The notes under the pieces were generated by a model. That model saw only the letters and a list, made by a program, of their open reading frames with translations, was not told the origin of the DNA and ran no database searches. Below, piece after piece: positions 1 to 9,250 of a stretch of 12,299 bases of DNA (positions are counted from its first letter, which is position 1; every line of letters begins with the position of its first letter). Source of the stretch: Bacteroidaceae bacterium (GTDB lineage: Bacteria > Bacteroidota > Bacteroidia > Bacteroidales > Bacteroidaceae); assembly GCA_024695315.1 (NCBI GenBank), contig JAILIJ010000016.1:1-12299 (forward strand), in the 5' to 3' direction. The position numbers and the translations under genes were made by a program.

Positions 1-1887
1 GTAATTAATATCTTTAGAAGTAGCTCTCTTCTTAGCGCCAGAAACTGGTGTTGGAGTAGCATCAGAGTCATGTGGCTTAAGAATAAGAGAATTTATGAGC
101 ATATTTCTTGAGTAGACATGATTATCTGAATCAGAATTACCTACGTTTACATAAATCTGGAAAATAACTCCCTCTTCGCTTCTGCTATAATAAGCATTAC
201 TAAATGTATAAGCTCCGATATAAGTAGTATCAATATATTCTATGAATCCATCATCATCAAAATGCTTATAAGTATAGAAATACTTACCGCTTGTCTCATC
301 AGGATTAGAAATATAAGAAGCAGAACTTGGATATTCTCCTAAATTCTTTCCTTCTTTATTTATACGTTCCCATATCTTAACCTGGAATTTATAATTAGCA
401 GTATCTGAAAAATCCTTAAGAATTATAGGGCAAGTTACAAGATAGATATCATAAGTACCAGACAATGTGTTTGGGATCTTTAATGATATATAGTTCTTCG
501 CATTTGTTGTTGGTGCGAAGTCAACATAGGAAGTTGAAAATTCTTTATGTTTCAAAACAGTGTCGACACTTATAGTGTCTCCTGACTCATTTATTTGAGG
601 TATTAGCTTATACATAGGTAAATTACTATTTTCCTCTACGTATGATGTGTTAGAATACGTAATATTCTTAGATGCATAAGCAGCTACAGTACCATCACTT
701 TTTGTAGATTCATCCAAATAAGCTCTCAAACTACGTCCTTTAAGTGATATCTTGTGGAAGAATTGTTCATAAGGAGTCATTGGGTATTCATCAATAAGAT
801 AGGCATCTCCGTTTGAACATTCAACAGGTGAACCGACCTTAGAAAGAATATTATTTATCTGCTTATCTTCAGCCAACAACTTAGGAGTAGTGCTATAATA
901 TAAGTGATTTGGCCAATTATACTCAGAATAGTTTGTAGACTTGAGTGAATCCTCATAATGTTCATTTGCATTCTTATTATAGAACAAGTCTGTCATGGCG
1001 AACATATTAGCAAAGTATCTCTGAAGAGAGTCACAAGCTCCTTCTGCAGTTGTGTTTTCAGATGGATTGAAAACAAGCAGATTCTTAGCAAATTCATAAC
1101 GTTCTTGCCAAGCCTTAGTAGAAGGAATGAGAGCTATGAAACTAGAGTCCTCCTCATAAATCTTCGCATCAACATTCTTTAAGACTGTGTTATTACGAAT
1201 AGTCACAGAGTCAACCCAAATCTTGTTTCCACTTGCATCCACACCACGGCTTACGGACTTATTCTCATCAAGTGAGTCAGCATTGTAAGCCTTCAAGAAT
1301 GTATACATAGAACAAGTATCCTTGCCATCCTCGTCAGATTCCTCGTATTCATTTTCTATCAATTCGAAAATATTGTACTGATAAGGAAGCACTCCATCAA
1401 TCACATTCAGCACTCCATTGTTACAAATAAGATCTTTGTCAACAATATTAGCATCTCCGATAGTTCCTGTGCTACTTAGCTCTTTGAGTTTAGAGCTAAG
1501 TAGGTTAATAGTCATATCTGAAGATGCAGAAGAAATATTGTATCGAGCGATATGGTTTTTGATAAATCTGTCAACAACGAGAGCAGAATCTTTTACCAAA
1601 TTACCATTGGCGTCAACATAGTCAGAGAGCGTGAAAGTACCATTCTGAGGTGCCCATATAGTATAGACATTCTCAGAAGCCAATTCTCTATCAAATCCAG
1701 TAGCCTTAACAACAGTAGCGAAGTCAGAGGCTTTATTTTCAAGAGCCTGAATAGTAGTACCATCATAATCAACCTGAGCAGAAGAATTATAATGTTCATT
1801 CCACGTGTCTGTACAAGAGAATAGAGCAACGACGCCAGCAGTTGCTATAATTCCCGTACGGAATGTGTTTTTTATATTATTGTTCAT
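1..1887 (-). CDS. Fasciclin (FAS1) domain surface lipoprotein, 3' end outside the window
   Basis: The reading frame is open from an ATG at 1887-1885 to the window edge, giving 629 residues with no stop. The N-terminus is a lipoprotein signal peptide with lipobox L-F-S-C, lipidated Cys25. A FAS1 domain covers about residues 38-168: a first conserved strand near 74-86 (V-Y-T-I-W-A-P), an F-I-K-N-H motif near 108-112, and the closing motif N-N-G-V-L-N-V-I-D-G-V-L-P at 156-168. A second, weaker FAS1-like unit seems to follow, with S-S-F-I-A-L-I-P at 248-255. From about residue 455 the protein is beta-rich, with G-T-Y-D-I-Y-L-V-T-C ending at Cys486, resembling the C-terminal module of the neighbouring 691-residue protein. 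The visible end is basic (A-K-K-R), and the stop is probably not far beyond the edge. It starts 22 nt after the upstream stop, so it is likely the fifth gene of the operon. The inferred role is an accessory outer-membrane ligand-binding or adhesion protein; the ligand is unknown. Confidence 0.85.
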   Translation of the reverse strand, partial: MNNNIKNTFRTGIIATAGVVALFSCTDTWNEHYNSSAQVDYDGTTIQALENKASDFATVVKATGFDRELASENVYTIWAPQNGTFTLSDYVDANGNLVKDSALVVDRFIKNHIARYNISSASSDMTINLLSSKLKELSSTGTIGDANIVDKDLICNNGVLNVIDGVLPYQYNIFELIENEYEESDEDGKDTCSMYTFLKAYNADSLDENKSVSRGVDASGNKIWVDSVTIRNNTVLKNVDAKIYEEDSSFIALIPSTKAWQERYEFAKNLLVFNPSENTTAEGACDSLQRYFANMFAMTDLFYNKNANEHYEDSLKSTNYSEYNWPNHLYYSTTPKLLAEDKQINNILSKVGSPVECSNGDAYLIDEYPMTPYEQFFHKISLKGRSLRAYLDESTKSDGTVAAYASKNITYSNTSYVEENSNLPMYKLIPQINESGDTISVDTVLKHKEFSTSYVDFAPTTNAKNYISLKIPNTLSGTYDIYLVTCPIILKDFSDTANYKFQVKIWERINKEGKNLGEYPSSASYISNPDETSGKYFYTYKHFDDDGFIEYIDTTYIGAYTFSNAYYSRSEEGVIFQIYVNVGNSDSDNHVYSRNMLINSLILKPHDSDATPTPVSGAKKRATSKDINY

Positions 1888-1909
1888 AATAGTTTTTGTT
1901 TAGCATTAA

Positions 1910-3985
1910 TTACCATCTATCTTCTGGATAATTATCATCGTCATAAACAGAACTTGGCACGATTTCGATAAAGTCGAAGTTCATCGCATTTGTTGTTGAC
2001 TCAAGTTTCTGTTGGAAACGAACATAATGTTCAGTTTCTCCATCACTAACGAAAGTACCGAGAACCTTACGAATAGTGTTTGACGCATCGCGGAAACATG
2101 TACCGCGTGTACCACCAGACTCTGAAGAAGCGGAATAATAAGACTTAGGTCCCTTCATCCATCCGAGGTTATGAATAGACTTATCGAATGCAGCAATAGC
2201 GTCTTCATCACCAAGAGAAGTATCGCTTTGCCATCCAAACAATGTAGTACCGTCAGGACGCATATCGAAAGGAATTCCCTGTGGTTCGTCATCAATATAA
2301 ACCTGAATGATACCACGGTTAGAGAAGTTGACACAAGTGAAAAGTCGAAGTTCATAAGTACCCTTTGGAACAGGTGGCAGTTTAACTGTGAAGTTAAATA
2401 CACCAAGGATAGTTACCTCATCACCTTGATAAGACCAGAAAGAAAGTACACGTGGACGTACATGAAGGTGAGTATTAGAGTCGAACGTGAAATTCTTTGC
2501 AGCTCCTGGCTTGAATCCTAAACAAGTATTTTTGTTATTGCGATTTGCAGTAGCATCCCAAGTTCCATACTTACCATTCTCGTAGCTTGATTTTGTGTAA
2601 TGTCCACGAGCCTCACTTGTCATGAAGTCAGGTGAAAGAGTTGATGCATCGATACGCATACGCTCATTGAGTACCTCCTTCTGAGTAGTCTCATTATAAG
2701 AGATGATATCGCTAATATAGTGATAGATACCATTTACACAAGTCTGAGTTACTCCCATTTCAGATGCAGGTGTAACCTTAGCACCAGGGATAAACACACC
2801 TCTTTCGTCAGCACGTGACATGACACCTCGTCTATTGATGTAAAGTCCGTTTTGAGTACCAGAAGGGAAAGAACATTTGAGGATAGAATTAGGCATCATA
2901 GTCTCATACCAATCTGCAATATCCCACTTCAATCTGTTCCAGTTCTTAGCAAGAGTAGAGTTAGCACCATCGACACAAGTAAGAGTATAATAAGAACCAT
3001 ATCTATCGAGGAAATGATAAGAAATGAATCTATTCAAAGCATTGCGTCTATTTGTATAATCTGTGATGTTTGCATCATTTGGATACATTGGATCATAAAG
3101 TTCATGAGCCTTTTTATCCAAATCTTCAAGAGAAGTAATTCCATACTTCTGTTCAAGCACAGAGTCAGGACATACAAATGCCGTGTACTTAAAATAACGA
3201 TGTTCCATATATGCTACATTATCATACTCAGTAGCAGTAGAAAACACAAGTGCATCATTTGTCCAGTCAATAGAGTCATCTCCTACAGAATAGTTCTCAT
3301 CAATATACTTAGTCAAAGAATCAGACAAGTGTGTAACCTTAAGAGCTTCATAGTACAGTTTGATATTATCATCACGTCCTAAGAAGTCAGACAAGAAATC
3401 CGTATTAGAAAGTACGACCTTATTTACAGTATGTACCACACCATTACTTACAGAGTCGTCCGCATGAATAATCTTAGCGTCGGAATTGATATACATAACA
3501 AGTTCGACACTACCAGATGTCACGTCAGAGTCACAAGTAATAGTAAGATACTGGTCCAACATATTAGACTTAGGGTAAGTACCATCACTTACGTCAGAAG
3601 TGAAATAAGCCTGTTCTATGATAGAATTGAGTGCGATAGTATCACAATCTTCTTTTGTAAGTTCAGCGACAGTGCTTTTTCCTTTACTAGCGAGTAAAAC
3701 CTTTACTGCATCATTAGTAGGAGCAAAAACTGTATAAGAACCATAAGTTCCGAGCAAGTCTACAAGTCTTAGATTTTTTGTAGAATCAGTACCTGTAGCA
3801 CGTGCAAGAATCTCAAGATACATACTATACTCTTCACGATTTTTCAAATAATCGGAAGCATATTCAGAAGTGCTGGTGTAGTAGCTATCAGCACCAGGAT
3901 CATCCGAACAGCTAACGAATCCGAGCTGAAGAGCTGTCAAAAGAGCCACAACAGCGGCAAAAAACTTAATTTTCATTTTTTTCAT
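1910..3985 (-). CDS. FAS1 domain lipoprotein with C-terminal beta-rich module
   Basis: This 691-residue protein begins with a lipoprotein signal peptide (lipobox F-V-S-C, Cys26), followed by S-D-D, which resembles the acidic surface-export signal of Bacteroidota lipoproteins. A FAS1 domain spans about residues 41-195: Y-T-V-F-A-P-T-N-D-A at 84-93 and closing N-G-V-V-H-T-V-N-K-V-V at 181-191. A second, diverged FAS1 unit spans about 196-430. It has Y-T-A-F-V-C-P at 267-273, a Y-H motif at 323-324, and a closing V-N-G-I-Y-H-Y-I-S-D-I-I at 417-428. Residues from about 490 to 683 form a beta-rich module with G-T-Y-E-L-R-L-F-T-C at 542-551 and I-Q-V-Y-I-D-D at 560-566, which looks like a carbohydrate-binding type beta-sandwich (inference). 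The gene starts 6 nt after the susD-like stop, so coupled translation is likely. ATG at 3985 was chosen; Met4 is an alternative that would still leave a full signal peptide. It sits where SusE/SusF-type surface glycan-binding proteins usually lie. The ligand is unknown. Confidence 0.9.
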   Translation of the reverse strand: MKKMKIKFFAAVVALLTALQLGFVSCSDDPGADSYYTSTSEYASDYLKNREEYSMYLEILARATGTDSTKNLRLVDLLGTYGSYTVFAPTNDAVKVLLASKGKSTVAELTKEDCDTIALNSIIEQAYFTSDVSDGTYPKSNMLDQYLTITCDSDVTSGSVELVMYINSDAKIIHADDSVSNGVVHTVNKVVLSNTDFLSDFLGRDDNIKLYYEALKVTHLSDSLTKYIDENYSVGDDSIDWTNDALVFSTATEYDNVAYMEHRYFKYTAFVCPDSVLEQKYGITSLEDLDKKAHELYDPMYPNDANITDYTNRRNALNRFISYHFLDRYGSYYTLTCVDGANSTLAKNWNRLKWDIADWYETMMPNSILKCSFPSGTQNGLYINRRGVMSRADERGVFIPGAKVTPASEMGVTQTCVNGIYHYISDIISYNETTQKEVLNERMRIDASTLSPDFMTSEARGHYTKSSYENGKYGTWDATANRNNKNTCLGFKPGAAKNFTFDSNTHLHVRPRVLSFWSYQGDEVTILGVFNFTVKLPPVPKGTYELRLFTCVNFSNRGIIQVYIDDEPQGIPFDMRPDGTTLFGWQSDTSLGDEDAIAAFDKSIHNLGWMKGPKSYYSASSESGGTRGTCFRDASNTIRKVLGTFVSDGETEHYVRFQQKLESTTNAMNFDFIEIVPSSVYDDDNYPEDRW

Positions 3986-3991
3986 AATGTT

Positions 3992-5869
3992 TTAGTTTTT
4001 AACAGACTCCTCCTCATCGTCATAACAAGGATTCTGAGTAAGATTTGGATTAACTTGAATCTGAGACTTAAGTATAGGCATATACATAAAGTCAAGCTGA
4101 GCTAACTTAATGATAACAGCCTTAGAAGCTTCACCATATTTAGAGATAATAGCTGACTGTAAATAAGATGTATTACCAAGTCTTCTTGAGAAGCGTACAA
4201 GGTCGAAATATCTCTTACCTTCGAAGAGGAATTCACGACGGCGCTCATTCATGAGCAACTTACGGAAACTCTCCAAAGTTGTGTACTTAGAGCGAGCAGG
4301 TGCAGCAGATGTTGTATTCTTACAAGCTGGATTAGAGCGCAAGTAAACAGCAGAGATGATGTTGAAAGCATCATCATAAAGTTCATCAGCAGTTGAAAGT
4401 GAAGATCCAGAAACAGCTACAGAAGCCTTACGCATTCTGACACCAGAATTTTCTGTTTCCTCAGAATCTGTAGCATCAGCAGACTTGAGTCCTGCAAGTT
4501 CCATTTCTGCCTCAGCTCTGAACAACATAATTTCTGTCAAACGATACATAATCCATCCTTCATACTGAAGTTTGTAACCAGAGCGTCTTGACTGGGAAGA
4601 TGAAGCAGGCTTAAAAGCTGAACCAGAAACTGTTCCATATGTATCTATTCCCGCATAATTTTGATCGACTACATACTTATAAATATTATAAGAATTACCA
4701 CTCTTATAATAGAACGAAGTAAGCATTCTATAATCGGTATATACACCAAAAAGTGTCTCATCAGAATAATTAGCAGAAGATGGTGCTTGAGTCATAATAT
4801 TTTCATTACCCACAACACACTGAACAAGAGCATTTTTTTCGTCGTATCCTCCATACATATAACTTACATCAGTATTTAACTTTGTAGTTGATCCATACTT
4901 ATAAGTCAATTCAAAGATACTCTCGAAAGAATTTCCTGTACCGAAAATTGCAGTACTAGCAGCAGCTCCTGAACTATAATTACTACTTTCTGCTAATAGA
5001 GGATATCCATACTTAGACCAAACCTCAGCATCAACAGTCTTAGTCAAGTCTTCATCCTGAATATTATTTTCCTCATACTGCTGAATCTTGTAATTAATTA
5101 CATAATCGCAACATTCTATACACTTCTGATAGTCTTCCTGTGGATTATGATTGTAAGCAGCAGCGTTATAATCAGAAGCTCTCCAAAGATATAACTCAGC
5201 AAGGAGAGAATACATAGCTGCACGCGTAATCTTACCAGTATTGTACAACTTATCAGAATAACGAATTGGTGCATCATCTTTACAACTCTCAATATCATTA
5301 ATCAGAGAATCGAGGATAACATTAAACTCCGTCTTTGGCAAGCGGTAATCTACATTATCATCAATAGAAGGATTAAGAGTGAAAGGCACGTCCTTGAAAG
5401 TCTTAATAAGTGTAAGGTAAGACATAGCACGAATAGCCTTACATTCTGCAATATTAATTGCAAGATCAGACTTTGTGTAGTTTGGGTCTTTTTCTGCCAC
5501 TTCAGGAGCGTAGTACAATACAGTATTACAACGGTTAATAACCGTGTACATAGCACTCCAGTTATTATAACCGTTCGTAGTTTTTAGATTACCCTTAAGC
5601 AGGTTTATCAAGTCTCCAGAAGCACTTATACCAGCAGATATATTGTCAGAACGGTTTTCTCCCCAAACAATCATGTCTGTAACGTAGCCGTTCTCCTGCA
5701 TACCGCAGTAACAAGAGGCTACAACGCTCTCGACATCAGACTTGTCAGTCCAATAGTTTTCAAGAACGACCTCATTGAGCGGAAGCATATCAAGGGAGCA
5801 ACTTGAGAATGCTACTCCAGCGAACGCTATCGCAACAAGTGATTTTATTTTATTATTTATATTCTTCAT
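3992..5869 (-). CDS. SusD/RagB family nutrient-binding outer-membrane lipoprotein
   Basis: The product has 625 residues, somewhat longer than many SusD proteins. A lipoprotein signal peptide ends in F-S-S-C (Cys24), followed by S-L-D, a common start for mature SusD proteins. Family motifs are in the expected order: A-E-C-K-A-I-R-A-M-S-Y at 141-151 followed by F-K-D-V-P-F at 158-163 in the TPR-like helical scaffold; N-E-R-R-R-E-F-L-F-E-G-K-R-Y-F-D-L-V-R-F at 541-560; and, near the C-terminus, Y-M-P-I-L-K-S-Q-I at 596-604 with N-P-N-L-T-Q-N-P at 607-614. In this family the protein caps the SusC barrel as a hinged lid and captures the substrate at the cell surface. A low-complexity Ser/Ala/Glu-containing stretch at about 459-526 interrupts the usual spacing, and the tail is acidic (D-D-E-E-E). 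It lies 15 nt after the susC-like stop. Family assignment is firm; the substrate cannot be read from the sequence. Confidence 0.96.
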   Translation of the reverse strand: MKNINNKIKSLVAIAFAGVAFSSCSLDMLPLNEVVLENYWTDKSDVESVVASCYCGMQENGYVTDMIVWGENRSDNISAGISASGDLINLLKGNLKTTNGYNNWSAMYTVINRCNTVLYYAPEVAEKDPNYTKSDLAINIAECKAIRAMSYLTLIKTFKDVPFTLNPSIDDNVDYRLPKTEFNVILDSLINDIESCKDDAPIRYSDKLYNTGKITRAAMYSLLAELYLWRASDYNAAAYNHNPQEDYQKCIECCDYVINYKIQQYEENNIQDEDLTKTVDAEVWSKYGYPLLAESSNYSSGAAASTAIFGTGNSFESIFELTYKYGSTTKLNTDVSYMYGGYDEKNALVQCVVGNENIMTQAPSSANYSDETLFGVYTDYRMLTSFYYKSGNSYNIYKYVVDQNYAGIDTYGTVSGSAFKPASSSQSRRSGYKLQYEGWIMYRLTEIMLFRAEAEMELAGLKSADATDSEETENSGVRMRKASVAVSGSSLSTADELYDDAFNIISAVYLRSNPACKNTTSAAPARSKYTTLESFRKLLMNERRREFLFEGKRYFDLVRFSRRLGNTSYLQSAIISKYGEASKAVIIKLAQLDFMYMPILKSQIQVNPNLTQNPCYDDEEESVKN

Positions 5870-5884
5870 AACACATTTAGACTA

Positions 5885-8800
5885 TTAGAATTGGATTGAA
5901 GCACCAAAAGTAAATGAACGTGAGCGTGGTGTACGAGAGCTATCGCCTGCAGGAGAAAATCCTGCCTGTGCCACTTCTGGATCAGCACCAGAATACTTAG
6001 TGATACAGAACACGTTATTCAATGTGAGGTTAAGTCGCAAAGAAGATATACCTGCCTGCTTGAGAAGCTGTGGCTGGAAACTATATGACAACTGTGCATA
6101 ATTCAAACGCAAGAATGATGCGTCCTCAACAAAACGGTCAGAACCCAAATAGTTGTATGTTAAATATTTTGTCTTAGAAGTTACGGCACGAGGTAATTCA
6201 GAGATATCTCCTTCATTATGCCAGCGCCAGTTTACAGCCTGTGACTGGTTTGATGTTGTTGACATATTCTCTATGTTCATACGAGCATAGTTGATGACCT
6301 TATTGCCATAACGATAGTTGAACTGAAGGTTCAAAGCCCATGGGCCGTAATTGAACTTAGTACCGAAACCTCCCGTAAGTTTAGGGAGTGAAGATCCGAG
6401 GTAAACAATATCAAGTTCGTTGATTTGTCCATCCTTATTTATATCTTCATAAATAGCATCACCACCAACAAACTGATAACGTGTACCGTCGTAGTCAAAA
6501 TACATATACTTAGGAGTACCTGATGCATTATAGATAACCTCTCCTTCTGCATTACGTGCTACAGGAGAATTAGGTCCACTTACACCTTTTACCTCTTCGT
6601 CAGAATAATCAGAGTATTGGTAAACACCCTTGTAACGGAATCCGTAGATAGAACCTAATGGGTTGTTCAGCTGTACTCGTGAAAGGTAAGAACCATTGCT
6701 ATAGTTGAAGTCACCATTCATAGTTTCAAGTACAGTTTCGTCCATTTCAATAATTTCGTTACGGTTATTTGCGAACGTAACGTTGAAGTCCATAGAGAAC
6801 TTACCTGCAGAAATTATCTTGTGGCCATTGATATTGAATTCCCAACCATTATTGCGCATAGCACCTACATTCTTCCAAGACAAAGAACTGTATCCTGAAG
6901 AAGAAGGGAGAGCTCTACCTGACATAAGTAGGTCAGTAGTCTTCTGTGTATAGATAGAAATATCACCATCAATCTTGTTATCTAAGAATCCGAAGTCAAA
7001 ACCGAGGTTGAATGTTTCCTTCTCTTCCCACTTAAGGTCAGAAAGACGTATATTACTTGGATAAACAGAAGTAGTATTAAGATATTTACTTCCTGTTGCA
7101 TACTTAGAATAGAACAAATATTCTGAGTTAGGCTGACGTCCTACAATACCCCATCCTGGTCTGATAGAGAGCATAGAGATCCATGGTAGTGCTTCCATCC
7201 AAGGTTCATCAGAAATATTCCAACGAGCAGAGAGACCTGGGAAGTTTCCCCATCTGTTAGAAGGTCCGAACTTAGTAGAACCATCACGACGGAGTGTAGC
7301 ATCCAAGATATACTTTCCTTTGTAAGCGTAGTGCAAAGAGAAGAGGAAGAATTCAGACTTCCATTCACCAGCTGTTGTTGCGAAAGACTGAGGTGTACCT
7401 CCAGCAAGTGCAGATGTTATGCCGTCGCCAGTTGTTGGGAGCATATAAGTACCAGCAGTCTGAGTTGTTGAAGAACCATCATTATACTGGAAACGTCCCA
7501 TGAACATGAGGCTATGGTTTTCATTATTGAAATGAGGCACAAAAGTCACAGTATGACGTGTAGATAGTGCGTGGCTCTTATAAGTATAATCACTTGCTGC
7601 ATTATAAGTAGAAGCAAACTGGTTGCTTGCAATAAGTGAACCTGGGAAATAAGAGTCCTCGTTAAGGTTATAGATATCGAAGATAACCTGTCCCTCATAA
7701 GTAAGTCTATGCTGGTCATCTTGTGTACCGAGCAAGTCATACTTGATGATAAACTCTGGAGAGAGTTTGAGAGTCTTCTCATTGTTTTTAGCCAAGTTAG
7801 CTACAGCAACAGGGTTTGGCAAAGCATACTGGTCATCCAAATAAACTGATGAAGCCTTATAACCACCTGTCTCAGCAGTAATAAATGGATTCATAGTATA
7901 GTAACGGCCTGTATCGTTACCGTTTTCATCCTCTTCATAAATTGAGAGGTTAGGCATCTTACGATATGCAATAGCAAGAAGGTCCTCACCGTTGTAACGG
8001 TAGTTCTTCTGGTTATTTGTGTAAGTCAAGTCGAAGTTAGAAGAAATCTTGATTCGGTCTGATACGAAGTAGTCAAGTGCCACACGTGTTGTGAAACGAT
8101 CGAGCGCCTGCTTGATAACTGTACCAGTCTGGTGGTCATATCCAAGAGAGATACGGAAGTTAGCCTTTTCACCACCACCAGCAAGTGCTAAGTAGTGCTG
8201 CTGGTTAGTACCGAACTGAGTGATAGCATCTCGCCAATCTGTATTGTCGTTGTACATATTGTACTCAGAGAAGTTAGGATTGTAGGCGATTTCTGGAATG
8301 TAGTTAGAAGAGTTGTTGTCTCCGAAACCAGGCTCCTGCTTAGGGTTGAAGAAAGATTCCTTAAGATACATAGTGTAGTCATCACCATTGAGGAGCTTAT
8401 ATCCCTCAGGCTGCCAGCTACCAGTAAAACGGAATGAGTAAGTAACCTTAGTCTTACCTCTAGCACCACGCTTAGTTTTGATTTCAATTACACCATTAGC
8501 ACCTTGTGAACCCCAGATTGCTGTAGCAGCAGCATCCTTGAGGACAGAAATAGACTCGATATCCTCAGGGTTGACATTAAGGAGTTCAGCGAACTTTTCC
8601 TCGTTAGCGTTAGAGTAGTCAAAGTCAGCATTCGCATCATTTGTCCAAACGTTTCCATTAACAACGACGAGTGGGTCAGCATTACCATTGATTGTAGATA
8701 CACCACGAAGACGCATTGTTGTACCAGCACCAAGGTTACCTGAATTAGATACGATATCCAAACCAGAGATACGACCTTGAAGAGCTTCGTCTACAGATGT

Positions 8801-9238
8801 CATACCAAGACCCTCAAACTCCTTCATATCGATAGTCTGAGTAGCACCAGAAATTTCTGTTACAGGTATTGAAAGACCAGAAGTCTGTGTTTTCTTCTTA
8901 CCAGTAACAACAACATCCTTCATGACATTTGCACTTTTAAGGACAATTTTGCCGAGTGCCTTCTTCTTTATAGGAATGACGAGAGTTTGGCATCCTGCAT
9001 AAGAAATACGGATTTTATCTTTAGGGTTGACACACCTAAAAGAGAAGTTACCATTATAGTCGGTATTTCCATGGGCAACGATACGATTATTATTATCGAT
9101 TTCGAGAACGTAACAGCTCATCAATGGTTCCAAGTCGTCCCAAACCTGACCACTGATTACGTCGCCCGCTTTAACCTGTGCGCTTGCATTAAAAGCGAAG
9201 CACACGAATAGCATTAGTATTGATAGTATTTTCTTCAT
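5885..9238 (-). CDS. SusC/RagA family TonB-dependent outer-membrane transporter
   Basis: The 1117-residue length is normal for SusC-type transporters. A type I signal peptide has probable cleavage after A-S-A (residue 20), leaving a Gln. Residues about 26-100 form the carboxypeptidase-regulatory-like beta-sandwich extension, including N-G-N-F-S-F at 62-67 and I-S-Y-A-G-C at 78-83. The short stretch D-V-V-V-T-G at 108-113 is TonB-box-like. The plug follows, with D-E-A-L-Q-G-R-I-S-G-L at 150-160 and the family signature S-V-L-K-D-A-A-A-T-A-I-W-G-S-Q-G-A-N-G-V at 231-250, then I-K-T-K-R-G. The remaining roughly 860 residues form the 22-strand barrel, ending in an aromatic residue (F-G-A-S-I-Q-F) as expected for barrel insertion. 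A loop at 932-943 (D-x-N-x-D-G then Asp943) fits an EF-hand-like calcium site, common in this family. It should import a ligand into the periplasm using TonB energy, with the SusD-like protein encoded 15 nt downstream as its lid. The substrate is unknown. Confidence 0.97.
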   Translation of the reverse strand: MKKILSILMLFVCFAFNASAQVKAGDVISGQVWDDLEPLMSCYVLEIDNNNRIVAHGNTDYNGNFSFRCVNPKDKIRISYAGCQTLVIPIKKKALGKIVLKSANVMKDVVVTGKKKTQTSGLSIPVTEISGATQTIDMKEFEGLGMTSVDEALQGRISGLDIVSNSGNLGAGTTMRLRGVSTINGNADPLVVVNGNVWTNDANADFDYSNANEEKFAELLNVNPEDIESISVLKDAAATAIWGSQGANGVIEIKTKRGARGKTKVTYSFRFTGSWQPEGYKLLNGDDYTMYLKESFFNPKQEPGFGDNNSSNYIPEIAYNPNFSEYNMYNDNTDWRDAITQFGTNQQHYLALAGGGEKANFRISLGYDHQTGTVIKQALDRFTTRVALDYFVSDRIKISSNFDLTYTNNQKNYRYNGEDLLAIAYRKMPNLSIYEEDENGNDTGRYYTMNPFITAETGGYKASSVYLDDQYALPNPVAVANLAKNNEKTLKLSPEFIIKYDLLGTQDDQHRLTYEGQVIFDIYNLNEDSYFPGSLIASNQFASTYNAASDYTYKSHALSTRHTVTFVPHFNNENHSLMFMGRFQYNDGSSTTQTAGTYMLPTTGDGITSALAGGTPQSFATTAGEWKSEFFLFSLHYAYKGKYILDATLRRDGSTKFGPSNRWGNFPGLSARWNISDEPWMEALPWISMLSIRPGWGIVGRQPNSEYLFYSKYATGSKYLNTTSVYPSNIRLSDLKWEEKETFNLGFDFGFLDNKIDGDISIYTQKTTDLLMSGRALPSSSGYSSLSWKNVGAMRNNGWEFNINGHKIISAGKFSMDFNVTFANNRNEIIEMDETVLETMNGDFNYSNGSYLSRVQLNNPLGSIYGFRYKGVYQYSDYSDEEVKGVSGPNSPVARNAEGEVIYNASGTPKYMYFDYDGTRYQFVGGDAIYEDINKDGQINELDIVYLGSSLPKLTGGFGTKFNYGPWALNLQFNYRYGNKVINYARMNIENMSTTSNQSQAVNWRWHNEGDISELPRAVTSKTKYLTYNYLGSDRFVEDASFLRLNYAQLSYSFQPQLLKQAGISSLRLNLTLNNVFCITKYSGADPEVAQAGFSPAGDSSRTPRSRSFTFGASIQF

Positions 9239-9250
9239 GATAGCTATTTA

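Noticed and set aside
2852..3382. Plus-strand open frame of 176 codons
   Set aside because: It lies wholly antisense within the 691-residue FAS1 lipoprotein gene, has no recognisable domain, and its Ile/Arg/Ser-rich composition is typical of antisense translation. The other plus-strand frames in the window are rejected for the same reason.
3986..3991. Search for Shine-Dalgarno sequences before each start codon
   Set aside because: None of the five starts has a GGAGG-like site; this is normal for Bacteroidota and gives no reason to move the starts.
8188..8487. Minus-strand frame of 99 codons and similar minus-strand frames inside the susC-like and susD-like genes
   Set aside because: They overlap strongly supported genes in another frame and have Leu/Ser-rich sequences without domains, so they are frame shadows.
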